From assembly GCA_964291335.2 (NCBI GenBank), contig OZ219748.1:1798001-1862000 (forward strand): a DNA stretch of 64,000 nucleotides, written 5' to 3'. The notes beneath the pieces are model-generated. The model made no database searches, was not told where the DNA came from, and worked only from the letters and a program-made list of their open reading frames with translations. Shown here in pieces: positions 17,098-25,122 of the stretch (the stretch's first letter is position 1; every line of letters begins with the position of its first letter). The translations under genes were made by a program, and so were the position numbers. Source of the stretch: G964291335 sp964291335 (lineage in GTDB: Bacteria > Chloroflexota > Dehalococcoidia > Lucifugimonadales > UBA3495).

Positions 17098-17916
17098 CTA
17101 ATAGAAAACTGCGCTGCCCACGCCGCCGCCGGCAGCGATTACTTCGCCGGTAATGGCCCAGGCCTTGTCGGAAGCCAGGAAGGCGGTGAGGAAGCCTATT
17201 TCCTCGGCATCGACCATTCGGCAGATGGCATTGCCCCGGGCTGAGCCGGGGGCGAAATCCTGCTGCTCTACTGCTTCCGGGGTAATGCCCTGCTGCGCGG
17301 CCCGGGTGGACAATGTTCCGGCAGTGCGCTCGGTGCGGGTAGTGCCCGGGTGGATGCAGTTGACCGTGATTCCGTAGCGGCCCAGGTCAACGGACAGGGT
17401 TTTGGTGAGGTGAACCAGGGAAACGTTGCGGGCGCCGCCACTCAGGTTGCCGGCGTTGCGGGCATTGCCGCCGCTGATGTTGATGATTCGCCCCCAGCCC
17501 TGTTCCTTGAGCAGAGGAATGGCCGCCCGGGAGCAGCGCAAGGCTCCTACGTACTTGACGTCGAAGTCCCGCAGCAGTGAATCTTCGTTTACCTGTTCGA
17601 TGTAACCAATGGCATCGTCGGAACCGCCGGGGAGGGAGGCGCTGTTGACCATAACGTGCAGCCCTCCCAGCCGTGCAGCGGCTTCGGCGACTGTTCGGTT
17701 AACCTGCCCGGTTTGGGTGGCATCCATAGTCATGGGGATGATGGTACGGCCGGTGGCGTCGGCGATTTCTTTGGCCGAGGCCTCCAGCTCCGCCGCAGTT
17801 CGGGAAGCGATTACCACGTCGCAGCCTTCCTGGGCTAAAACCCGGGCGATGGCCTTGCCAATGCCGCGACCGCCGCCGCCGACGAAGGCCTTTCGGCCAG
17901 CTAATCCAAAATCCAT
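17098..17916 (-). CDS. SDR-family protein lacking the usual Tyr-Lys catalytic pair
   Basis: 272 residues, short-chain dehydrogenase/reductase fold. The nucleotide-binding loop is GGGGRGIG (13-20), NSAS replaces the usual NNAG, and Ser148 of the active site is present in NISGG. Where the family has YxxxK, this protein has Gly160...Asn164 (SGGARNVSLVHLTK), so both catalytic residues appear to be replaced. The C-terminal IHPG and VIAAGGG segments are normal. It may bind NAD(P)(H) but use another chemistry, or belong to an SDR subgroup with GxxxN. Strongly conserved flanks argue against decay. Confidence 0.88.
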   Translation of the reverse strand: MDFGLAGRKAFVGGGGRGIGKAIARVLAQEGCDVVIASRTAAELEASAKEIADATGRTIIPMTMDATQTGQVNRTVAEAAARLGGLHVMVNSASLPGGSDDAIGYIEQVNEDSLLRDFDVKYVGALRCSRAAIPLLKEQGWGRIINISGGNARNAGNLSGGARNVSLVHLTKTLSVDLGRYGITVNCIHPGTTRTERTAGTLSTRAAQQGITPEAVEQQDFAPGSARGNAICRMVDAEEIGFLTAFLASDKAWAITGEVIAAGGGVGSAVFY

Positions 17917-18002
17917 GTTTCATTCTCCTTTCAGATGGGTGCGCGGGGGCATTCTACACAAAGGCGGATACCGGGGCAAGCTGAAGGCGCTGGCAAGGGA
18001 AA

Positions 18003-18034
18003 AGGAAGGGGCGGGACAGCCTGCGCTGTCCCGC
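18003..18034 (-). terminator. Terminator after the VOC gene
   Basis: A perfect 9-bp stem (GCGGGACAG/CTGTCCCGC, 18011-18034) with a 6-base loop is followed on the minus strand by a C/T-rich tract (CCCCTTCCTTTT). It separates the VOC gene from the SDR gene downstream on the same strand. Confidence 0.6.
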
Positions 18035-18071
18035 CCGGTAGATGTCTGAGGGGAAGGATTGGAGAGGGCGG

Positions 18072-18641
18072 CTAGTCGCCCATGGTGCGAACAGTGCCGC
18101 GATGGTAACGGTCCACGGTAGTATCCGGATCCCAATCGGCAGGCACCTCACTGGCCCAGGGGGGCACCGGGTCGTCGAAGGTAAAGACAAAGTCCCGGTC
18201 GCCGCGGCCCCGCTTGAACAATTCCCTGGAAGTGGGGTATTCGTAATAAATTTCCAGGCGGTTGCCTTCCGAGTCGGCGAAGTACATACTGCGCTGGTTG
18301 GCGTGTTCTACCAAACGGTCCACCGTAACCCCGTGGCTGACCAGATGGTTATAGGCGTCTTTCATATCTTCGTGGCTATCCACCTTGATGGCGATGTGGG
18401 CGACGCCTACCTGGTTGTGTTCCGGGGCTTCGGCGGCGGTTTCCGGGTCTTCCACTGGCGACAGGTCGAACACGTGGCCTTCCTGGACGTCGTCCCGGCC
18501 CAAGCTCATAAATACGCCGCCATGCTCCGGGTCTTCTTCTTCAATCACAAAGCCGAGAACTTCGGTGTAGAACCTTTTGGCCCGTTCAATGTCCCTGACG
18601 CGAACGGCAGCATGTCCGATGCGAGAAAGCTTGATTGCCAT
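18072..18641 (-). CDS. VOC-family protein (glyoxalase/dioxygenase fold)
   Basis: 189 residues. IGHAAVRVRDIERAKRFYTEVLGF at the start and GVAHIAIKV, VEHANQRSMYFADSEGNRLEIYYE further on show the paired beta-alpha-beta modules of the vicinal oxygen chelate fold. Candidate metal ligands are His10, a His in VAHIAIKV and the Glu in RLEIYYE, the set used by extradiol dioxygenases. The start at 18641 is chosen because GGAGG lies 7 bases upstream. Near SDR and molybdenum hydroxylase genes, an aromatic ring-cleavage or isomerase role is plausible but unproven. Confidence 0.85.
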   Translation of the reverse strand: MAIKLSRIGHAAVRVRDIERAKRFYTEVLGFVIEEEDPEHGGVFMSLGRDDVQEGHVFDLSPVEDPETAAEAPEHNQVGVAHIAIKVDSHEDMKDAYNHLVSHGVTVDRLVEHANQRSMYFADSEGNRLEIYYEYPTSRELFKRGRGDRDFVFTFDDPVPPWASEVPADWDPDTTVDRYHRGTVRTMGD

Positions 18642-18867
18642 TGATACGCCTCCAGCTAACAACTGAAATCTGAAAGCACTATATATTAAGGGAACCGGGT
18701 AGTCAATACGGGTTGCCGCCGGCGGAAATACCGGCGCAAAGGGGTTATTGTCAGCCGCCGGTCAGCATACTTCAGGGTGGGTTTTCAGCCCAAAATGCTG
18801 GAATTGTGGTAAATTAAAGCGCAGTCGAGCGCCCGGCGGCGTAAGCCGGGCGTCAGGGGAGGAAGAG

Positions 18868-21195
18868 ATGCTGGATTATAAGCCAAACATTGTGCTGGCC
18901 ACGCAAGAGTACGATGTCGTCGGCACCAGGCCCATTCGCCATGATGGGCCGGACAAGGTAATGGGTCGGGCGCGCTACGCCGCCGACGTTCATTTAAGCG
19001 GAATGCTGCACGGCAAGATTTTGCGCAGCCCCCACCCGCACGCCCGTATTCGGGGGATTGACGCCCGCCGGGCCCTGGCCTTGCCGGGGGTAGCTGCTGT
19101 GGTAACCTCCGCCGACTTTCCCGAGGTTTCCGCCGAGGTTTCGGACCTGTCCGAGGGGGCCAACGTTAATTATGGCTTCTACAGCCGCAACGTTATGGCC
19201 CGGGAAAAGGCGCTCTATCGAGGCCATGCGGTAGCTGCGGTGGCGGCAGCCAGCCCTCATCTGGCCGAGGAGGCCCTGTCCCTGATTGATGTGGACTATG
19301 AGGTATTGAGGCCGGCGCTGAATGCGGAGGAGGCTTTGGCTGAGGATGCGCCCCTGGTACACGAGCGGCTGGTTACCTTTGACAGCCCCAGCTGGCGGCC
19401 GGGGGCGTGGGGCGATCAGTCGGGCAAGGTTACCAATCTGGCGAACCGGTTCGAGTACACTCTGGGCGACCCGGAACGGGGCTTTGCCGAGGCTGACGTG
19501 GTGGCGGAGCGGGAGTTCCATACCCGGCCGGTGCATCAGGGCTACATTGAACCCCATTCAGCGACGGCCCAGTGGAATACCGACGGCACGGTTACCATCT
19601 GGGCCAGCAGCCAGGGTCATTTCGCGCTGCGCGACCATACTTCCACCATTCTGGGGCTTCCCGTCTCCGGGGTTAAGATAATTCCGATGGAGATTGGGGG
19701 CGGCTTTGGCGGCAAGGGTATGGGCGGCTGCTACCTGGAGCCGGTGGCGGCTGCCCTTGCCCGCAAGACGGGAAAGCCGGTGAAGATTGCCATGACCCGC
19801 AACGAAGTCTTTCTGGGCACCGGCCCGGCTCCGGCTACGCATATAAAGGTAAAGGTCGGCGCGGCCAGGGACGGGCGGATTACCGCCGCCGAAGCCCACC
19901 TGACCTATGAGGCTGGCGCCTTTCCGGGATCTCCGGTGGCCTCGGCCTGCCGCACTATGTTTGCCCCTTACGCCATACCCAACGGCTATATTGAAGGGCT
20001 GGATGTGGTGGTGAATACCCAGAAGGCGGCGGCTTATCGTGCGCCGGGTTCGCCGACTGCCGCCTTTGCCGCCGAAACAGCGCTGGACGAGGTTTGCGAG
20101 AAACTGGGGATGGACCCGGTGGAGTTTCGCCTGCTTAATGCGGCTAAAGAGGGCGACCGCCAGATTACCGGCCCCACTTTTCGCAGGATTGGCATGGTGG
20201 AATTGTGCCAGGCGGCGCAGCAGCACCCTCACCTGGCGGAGCCGGTTGCGGGCCGGAACCGGGGACGTGGCGTGGCCGCCGGCTGCTGGATGAACGGCAC
20301 CGGGCCGGCCAGCGCGGTAGCCAGCGTTAACCCGGATGGCACCGTCAGCCTGGTGGAAGGCTCCCCGGATATTGGCGGCAGCCGGGCGGCCATGGCCATG
20401 CAGCTGGCCGAAGTGCTGGGCATTGCCGCCGAAGATGTGAAGCCCTCCATTGCCGACACTGACTCGATCGGCTATAGTTCCGGCGCCGGCGGCAGCGGCG
20501 TAACCTTCAAGATGGGTACGGCGGTTTACCAGGCGGCTGAGGATGTGCGGCGTCAGATGATTGAGCGGGCGGCGAAAATCTGGGATGTGCCGGTGGAGGA
20601 TGTGGAGTATAACAAGGGCGTGCTCAGCCACAAGTCCGACTCGGAATTGAGGCTGACCTTCAACCAGTTGGCCCGGCGGCTCAACGGCAGCGGTGGGCCG
20701 GTCGTGGGGCGGGCGACGGCCAACCCGGCCGGCGTGGGCAACGCTTTCGGGCTGCACATTGTGGATGTGGCGGTGGACCCGGATACCGGCAAGGTGGATG
20801 TTCTGCGCTATACGGCCTTGCAGGATGCCGGCAAGGCAATTCACCCGAGCTACGTGGAAGGCCAGATTCAGGGCGGCGCAGTGCAGGGCATCGGCTGGGC
20901 CCTGAACGAAGAGTATTACATGGACGGTGAAGGCTTGATGGTTAATTCCAGCTTTCTGGACTACCGAATGCCGACCTCGCTGGATTTGCCGATGATTGAT
21001 ACGGTAATCGTGGAGGTGCCCAACCCCGGTCATCCGCTGGGGGTGCGGGGTGTAGGCGAGGTATCGCTGGTGCCGCCGATGGCCGCCATAGCCAACGCCA
21101 TTCATAACGCCGTGGGCCTGCGGATGAACAGCCTGCCAATGAACTCGGCCAACATTCTGGAGACCCGCTGGCGTCAGGAGGAGGGTACGGAGTAG
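18868..21195 (+). CDS. Molybdenum hydroxylase large subunit (xanthine dehydrogenase family)
   Basis: 775 residues. Family segments include GRARYAADV, LRSPHPHARI, the molybdopterin-contacting EIGGGFGGKG, AYRAPGSP, and the C-terminal GVGEVSLVPP with the conserved catalytic Glu. The loop AYRAPGSP differs from AYxCSFR of true form I CO dehydrogenase, so this is not CoxL of that type. The start at 18868 has GGGGAGGA upstream; a longer open frame to 18748 lacks support. The FAD and 2Fe-2S subunits that normally complete these enzymes are absent on both sides, so partners must be encoded elsewhere. Likely reaction: hydroxylation of an aldehyde or N-heterocycle. Confidence 0.9.
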   Translation: MLDYKPNIVLATQEYDVVGTRPIRHDGPDKVMGRARYAADVHLSGMLHGKILRSPHPHARIRGIDARRALALPGVAAVVTSADFPEVSAEVSDLSEGANVNYGFYSRNVMAREKALYRGHAVAAVAAASPHLAEEALSLIDVDYEVLRPALNAEEALAEDAPLVHERLVTFDSPSWRPGAWGDQSGKVTNLANRFEYTLGDPERGFAEADVVAEREFHTRPVHQGYIEPHSATAQWNTDGTVTIWASSQGHFALRDHTSTILGLPVSGVKIIPMEIGGGFGGKGMGGCYLEPVAAALARKTGKPVKIAMTRNEVFLGTGPAPATHIKVKVGAARDGRITAAEAHLTYEAGAFPGSPVASACRTMFAPYAIPNGYIEGLDVVVNTQKAAAYRAPGSPTAAFAAETALDEVCEKLGMDPVEFRLLNAAKEGDRQITGPTFRRIGMVELCQAAQQHPHLAEPVAGRNRGRGVAAGCWMNGTGPASAVASVNPDGTVSLVEGSPDIGGSRAAMAMQLAEVLGIAAEDVKPSIADTDSIGYSSGAGGSGVTFKMGTAVYQAAEDVRRQMIERAAKIWDVPVEDVEYNKGVLSHKSDSELRLTFNQLARRLNGSGGPVVGRATANPAGVGNAFGLHIVDVAVDPDTGKVDVLRYTALQDAGKAIHPSYVEGQIQGGAVQGIGWALNEEYYMDGEGLMVNSSFLDYRMPTSLDLPMIDTVIVEVPNPGHPLGVRGVGEVSLVPPMAAIANAIHNAVGLRMNSLPMNSANILETRWRQEEGTE

Positions 21196-21226
21196 CGCCT
21201 TTCAGCCGGTTAACCTGGGAGCAGGG

Positions 21227-21253
21227 AAAGGGGCGGGGTTACCTTGCCCCTTT
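21227..21253. terminator. Bidirectional terminator between convergent genes
   Basis: AAAGGGGC and GCCCCTTT form an 8-bp stem around an 11-base loop, with A/T runs on both sides, between the stop codons of the molybdenum hydroxylase and methyltransferase genes. Confidence 0.6.
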
Positions 21254-21266
21254 CGGGTTGTCGGGT

Positions 21267-22847
21267 TCAAGTCATTGTAGTCTGATAGCCATGTACGGCG
21301 ACGTGCCGGGCTATCTGCTCATTGGCAAACTTCTGCGCCTCGAATAAGTCAACCAGATCCCGAGGTCCGTTCACGTAAAGCCGCCCGTTCAAGGCATTGT
21401 CATTCCGCAGCTCTTCCAAAGTCAATTTGTTTCGCTTCAGTGCGTTGCAGGTGCGGTGAAGCAGGGCTAGGTTGTAAAGCTCATCATTGCCCTGGGTTCC
21501 TTCACTGGCTTTTCTGGCCCGGATGTGGTCAACCTCCAGCAGGGTATCATCGAGCGTCCCGTTGGGCCGGCGGGGTTCATACCCACAGCCCCAGCAGACT
21601 GGGCCAAAGCGTTCAATCAACAGCTTCCTGGCTTCGTCTTTGGAGATGCGCCCGGACCAACTGGATGATTGGGTGGTTTTTGCCGCCCTTTTGCTTTGCG
21701 CCAGATTGTGGAACGGCGCCGGGTCTCGGTCAGTTCTTTTGGGTAGTTCGTTAGGGCCGATGGTTCTGGACGCGGCCTCTGGCAAGTTGGTTTGATGTTC
21801 GCCCAAAGCCTGCCGGGTTGCATCGGTCATATCGGACAAGGCAAAGCCATTCAGGTAGAACCGCCGTTTGAGCATAGTCCAGGAACGGTAAGCCATATCG
21901 CAGGCAATCCACTTACGCCCTAACCGCTCGGCGGCTATGGCAGTGGTGGCGCAGCCGGCGAATATATCCAGCACCATATCCCCTTGGTTGCTAGATGCCT
22001 CAATAATCCGTTCATAGAGCGCCAGTGGTTTCTGAGTGGCATAGCCGGTATCTTCCTGACGTCTCTTTACGAGGTGATAAGCGTATAGTTGCTTAATATC
22101 GTTCCAAACAGTCGACAGCGGTACGCCTTTGGATTCGTCAAGGTATTGCCGTTGCACCTCGCCGTTGGCCCTTTTTCTGGTACGATAAATTCTTCCGACT
22201 TCATCTGTGAAGGTAAAACGTTCTCTAATATACTTCTCCGAATAAGGCAGATGAATTGGATTGTAGATGTGACTGCCGTATTTCTTGCCATAAGCCCACA
22301 AGGTTTCGTGCGCCTTGATGTGTTTTGCACCTCCTGCACGACCTCCAGACGGAGTGCCATAATTCCAAATGACCTCGCTAATTTGATTCTCAAATCCGAA
22401 GATGGAATCTAGCAACATTCGCAGGTAGCTGTTGGCGTGACTGTTACAATGGACATAAATGCTCCCGGTATCCTTTAACACCCGTCGACATTCCAATAGC
22501 CGCACCGCCATAAATGCTATATAGGCGGCTTCGTTCTCATTGGCGCAGGCTTCTACTGCTTCAATAACAGCGTGGACTTTAGGATAGTCGTCTTGTATTT
22601 GCATTTTCCAAGCGGGATGGACATCATCATCCCAGTTCCAATGGTCCATGACACGGGTTGAACCTATCCCTTCGTTGTGCTGTACGCCGTGTTGCTTTGC
22701 TAGCGCCTTCTCTTCGGCCAACTCTGCTTCTGTAATTGCTGGTTTGGGATCCCTCGTGAAGGTCTCGTTAGTGGCAAACGGTGGGTCGATGGCTATCAGA
22801 TTGATGCATTCATTGTTCAATGACCGCAGGAAAAGCAGATTGTCCAT
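21267..22847 (-). CDS. DNA methyltransferase fused to HNH nuclease, probably phase-variable
   Basis: 526 residues as read from the first in-frame ATG. Motif IV DPPF (21-24) precedes the SAM-binding motif (DIFAGCATT, 294-302), the beta-class order of N6-adenine/N4-cytosine methyltransferases. The C-terminus is a full HNH module: CWGC (418-421), VDHI with His441, HRTCN (464-468). One chain thus holds modification and cleavage domains. The ATG at 22847 has no ribosome binding site, and homology appears to start earlier: NRTL, a common opening of this family, is encoded just upstream of that ATG. Translation probably begins at ATG 23049 (GGAAGG upstream) and crosses tandem repeats, but in this assembly that frame is off by one. 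GC is visibly lower than in neighbours. Confidence 0.88.
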   Translation of the reverse strand: MDNLLFLRSLNNECINLIAIDPPFATNETFTRDPKPAITEAELAEEKALAKQHGVQHNEGIGSTRVMDHWNWDDDVHPAWKMQIQDDYPKVHAVIEAVEACANENEAAYIAFMAVRLLECRRVLKDTGSIYVHCNSHANSYLRMLLDSIFGFENQISEVIWNYGTPSGGRAGGAKHIKAHETLWAYGKKYGSHIYNPIHLPYSEKYIRERFTFTDEVGRIYRTRKRANGEVQRQYLDESKGVPLSTVWNDIKQLYAYHLVKRRQEDTGYATQKPLALYERIIEASSNQGDMVLDIFAGCATTAIAAERLGRKWIACDMAYRSWTMLKRRFYLNGFALSDMTDATRQALGEHQTNLPEAASRTIGPNELPKRTDRDPAPFHNLAQSKRAAKTTQSSSWSGRISKDEARKLLIERFGPVCWGCGYEPRRPNGTLDDTLLEVDHIRARKASEGTQGNDELYNLALLHRTCNALKRNKLTLEELRNDNALNGRLYVNGPRDLVDLFEAQKFANEQIARHVAVHGYQTTMT

Positions 22848-22861
22848 TATGGCCAGGGTTC

Positions 22862-22893
22862 GGTTGGCTGGTTGGCTGGTTGGCTGGTTGGCT
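22862..22893. repeat. Tandem repeat GGTTGGCT x 4
   Basis: Four perfect copies of an 8-bp unit immediately before the methyltransferase ATG at 22847. The unit length is not a multiple of three, so copy-number change shifts the frame. Confidence 0.97.
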
Positions 22894-22894
22894 T

Positions 22895-22985
22895 CCGGTT
22901 GCCGGTTGCCGGTTGCCGGTTGCCGGTTGCCGGTTGCCGGTTGCCGGTTGCCGGTTGCCGGTTGCCGGTTGCCGGTTGCCGGTTG
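22895..22985. repeat. Tandem repeat CCGGTTG x 13
   Basis: Thirteen perfect copies of a 7-bp unit. On the minus strand it encodes the peptide PATGNRQ in all three frames, without stop codons, so the frame can slip freely. The array is adjacent to two other short-unit arrays. Confidence 0.97.
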
Positions 22986-23032
22986 CCGCTTTCCGCTTTC
23001 CGCTTTCCGCTTTCCGCTTTCCGCTTTCCGCT
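22986..23032. repeat. Tandem repeat CCGCTTT x 6 plus partial copy
   Basis: Six perfect 7-bp units (22986-23027) and a 5-base remnant. On the minus strand it encodes SGKRKAE-type repeats with no stop in any frame. It directly abuts the CCGGTTG array, showing two independent expansions at the same site. Confidence 0.97.
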
Positions 23033-23309
23033 ACGAAATCATTCACCATAGCAGATTTACCTTCCAATTTCAATATTTGGCCGCTGAATACAAGGTAGGG
23101 CGTTGGAGCGTTTTCACCGGGCAGTTTTGCCCGGTTCCGGTAATTTAGCCCTGCCGGTTCAGGATGTCAACCTCTGGCCGTCAGCGGGGTTTCCGCTGCG
23201 TTTGCCGTCCTTATCGGCTGGCAGACGGACTGGCGGGGTTCGCTGGGAGGCCGGTTCCGTGGGCAGTATGGCGGTTCCCGGACGGAGACAGGGCTGGTGG
23301 CTGCTGAAG

Positions 23310-24539
23310 TCAGGAGCGGAAGAGCCTGGGGGTAACGGCGACGAGGGCGCCGGTCAGTATTATGCCCAGTGAGCCGATGATGGCGGCGGCCCAGGGGGCG
23401 CCCCAGAGGGCGGCCATCTGTCCCACGCCGGCGCTGCCGCCGGTGTAGGCGAAAATTGCCAGGGCCCGCAGCCCCAGTACCCGGCCCCGATACTCGGCCT
23501 GGGTGGTGCGCAGCAGCAGGGTCAGCATCATGACTTGCGAGGAGGAAAAGGCGGCCCCGGTTACCAGCAGAATAGCCATAGAGAGGTAGAGGGAGCTGGA
23601 CAGGGAAAAGAGGAACATGCTGCCGTGCCAGAGCAGAATGGCCAGAATCATCAGCTTGCCCACGTTTTGCAGGTTGCGGATTGAGGCCCAGGCGATAGAA
23701 CCGCATAACGCCCCGACGCCAAAAGCGGAAGCCAGGTAACCCAGCCCGGCCGAATCGGTATGCAGCACATCCCGGGCAAAAATGGGCATCAGGGCAGTAT
23801 GAAAAGGCCAGCCGGTCAGGTTAATGATTACCGCCATAAGCAGGGTGGCCCATAGAATCTGTTCGCCGCGCACGTAGCGCAGCCCGGCGGCCACGGTTTG
23901 CAGCACCGACTCTTGGGGGCGGCGGACGACCGGGCGGTGGGGGCGGACAAAGGTTACCGATACGCCGCTGGAAAAGTAGAGCAGGATGATGACGGTGTAA
24001 GCGCCTTCCGGGCCGAAGGCGGCGTAGAGCAGGCCGCCAAACAGGGGGCCGAGGATGCTGGAAATGTTCTGGCCCATGCTGGTCAGGGCGGCGCCGTTGC
24101 CCAGCTTATCCTCGGGTAGAGTGTCGCCGACCAGGGCCTGGGCCGAGGGCATCTGGAAGATGCGCACCAGGCCGGCGCCCAGCGTAACGGCGAACAGGTG
24201 CCAGACTTCCAGCAGCCCGGTAAGAATCAGGGTTAGAACCAGCAAACCGAGGCCGGTCATCGCCACCTCGACGGCGGCCAGCAGACGATGGCGCGGCAGT
24301 CGGTCGGCGATGGCGCCGGCAAAGAGGGCCAGAAAGTTAACCCCCATGCGGGCGGCGGCAATCAACCCTACCAGCAGCGGGTCATCGGTCAGCTGATAAA
24401 CGAACCAGCCCAGAACCACTGCTTCCATTTGGTTGCCAACCTGGAATTGAACGATGGAGGCCCATACCAGGGCAAAGTTTCGTTGTCCCAGAATGGAGAC
24501 GGGGTAAAAAGCCTGTTTCAGCGCTGGCGAGATTCGCAT
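23310..24539 (-). CDS. MFS transporter (MFS_3-like)
   Basis: 409 residues with about twelve membrane segments. FALVWASIVQFQVGNQMEAV near the start, GAIADRLPRHRLL as the loop 2-3 motif, and a mid-protein EYRGRVLGLRA resemble the MFS_3 group that includes EntS-type exporters. Substrate unknown. It is alone on the minus strand, about 260 bases from the repeat arrays, and is preceded by a strong hairpin separating it from the cupin gene. Confidence 0.87.
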   Translation of the reverse strand: MRISPALKQAFYPVSILGQRNFALVWASIVQFQVGNQMEAVVLGWFVYQLTDDPLLVGLIAAARMGVNFLALFAGAIADRLPRHRLLAAVEVAMTGLGLLVLTLILTGLLEVWHLFAVTLGAGLVRIFQMPSAQALVGDTLPEDKLGNGAALTSMGQNISSILGPLFGGLLYAAFGPEGAYTVIILLYFSSGVSVTFVRPHRPVVRRPQESVLQTVAAGLRYVRGEQILWATLLMAVIINLTGWPFHTALMPIFARDVLHTDSAGLGYLASAFGVGALCGSIAWASIRNLQNVGKLMILAILLWHGSMFLFSLSSSLYLSMAILLVTGAAFSSSQVMMLTLLLRTTQAEYRGRVLGLRALAIFAYTGGSAGVGQMAALWGAPWAAAIIGSLGIILTGALVAVTPRLFRS

Positions 24540-24605
24540 CCGGATGCTTCCAGTTGGCCGCTCTGTCTTGGTTTACGGTAAGGTGACTGCATAACTGCGC
24601 AGTGG

Positions 24606-24643
24606 GCCGGCCGGTTCGGGCCGAAAGGGCTGAACCGGCCGGC
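24606..24643 (-). terminator. Strong hairpin between cupin and MFS genes
   Basis: A perfect 12-bp GC-rich stem (GCCGGCCGGTTC with GAACCGGCCGGC) with a 14-base loop lies downstream of the cupin stop on the minus strand. No clear T-run follows, so it may act as a terminator only in part. Confidence 0.5.
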
Positions 24644-24680
24644 GTTAACCGGTGAAAGGTCAGCGCTGCTGTTGGGCGGA

Positions 24681-25028
24681 TTAACCGGCCAGCTCCTCTG
24701 CCGGGGTAATTTGCAGCGTGATGTTGTAGCCGTCCGGGTAAGTGGTCGTGTGGCCCCGTCCGGTCAGGTCTTCAATCAGGCGGACGTCGCCGGGTTCGAA
24801 GGTGTGGGAGGAGCCGTCGCTGAGGCCGATGATGGTTCGACCGACAACGCCGATTTGCCAGCGGCGGCGGGGCGCAGGATGAAAGTCGGAAAAATGTCCC
24901 GGTTCCCGCTGGGAGACGCTGAAGTTCATTCGCGCCCCGTCAAGTTGTATCCCCTTGATGGCATCTTCCGATAGCTCTTCAAGGTGCGTTTCACCGTCTG
25001 GGCCGGTGTACATTCGGTAAACACCCAT
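24681..25028 (-). CDS. Cupin-domain protein
   Basis: 115 residues, about the size of a single small cupin barrel. FHPAPRRRWQIGVVG and SHTFEPGDVRLIEDLTGRGH correspond to the two cupin motifs, though the first lacks the usual HxH pair, so metal binding may be altered. AAGGAG lies upstream of the ATG. It is followed in the same direction by the MFS gene and preceded by an aldo/keto reductase. Enzyme or small-molecule sensor; function not determinable. Confidence 0.75.
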   Translation of the reverse strand: MGVYRMYTGPDGETHLEELSEDAIKGIQLDGARMNFSVSQREPGHFSDFHPAPRRRWQIGVVGRTIIGLSDGSSHTFEPGDVRLIEDLTGRGHTTTYPDGYNITLQITPAEELAG

Positions 25029-25122
25029 TGCAAAACTCCTTCAATCAGTTATGGCTCATGCTGGCCCCGGGGCGCCGAACCCGGTTGCCCGCACAAGGCT
25101 GCTGCCGGGCGGCATAAACGGG

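Larger units (their letters stand above)
22810..23049 (-). other. Leader ORF through tandem repeats, out of frame with methyltransferase
   Basis: 79 codons from ATG 23049, with GGAAGG about 10 bases upstream. It begins MVNDFVAE, continues as SGKRKAE-type then ATGNRQP-type heptapeptide repeats, and stops inside the methyltransferase gene at 22810. The distance between ATG 23049 and ATG 22847 is 202 bases, one more than a multiple of three. Loss of one 7-bp unit, gain of two, or gain of one 8-bp unit would join this leader to the enzyme without meeting a stop codon, giving about 591 residues for the one-unit loss. Probably the OFF-state reading of one gene. Confidence 0.7.

Noticed and set aside
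18868..21195. Form I CO dehydrogenase large subunit (coxL)
   Set aside because: The active-site loop is AYRAPGSP, not AYxCSFR, and coxM and coxS are absent.
22862..23032. CRISPR array
   Set aside because: Units are 7-8 bp with no spacers between them, and no cas genes are present. These are simple tandem repeats.
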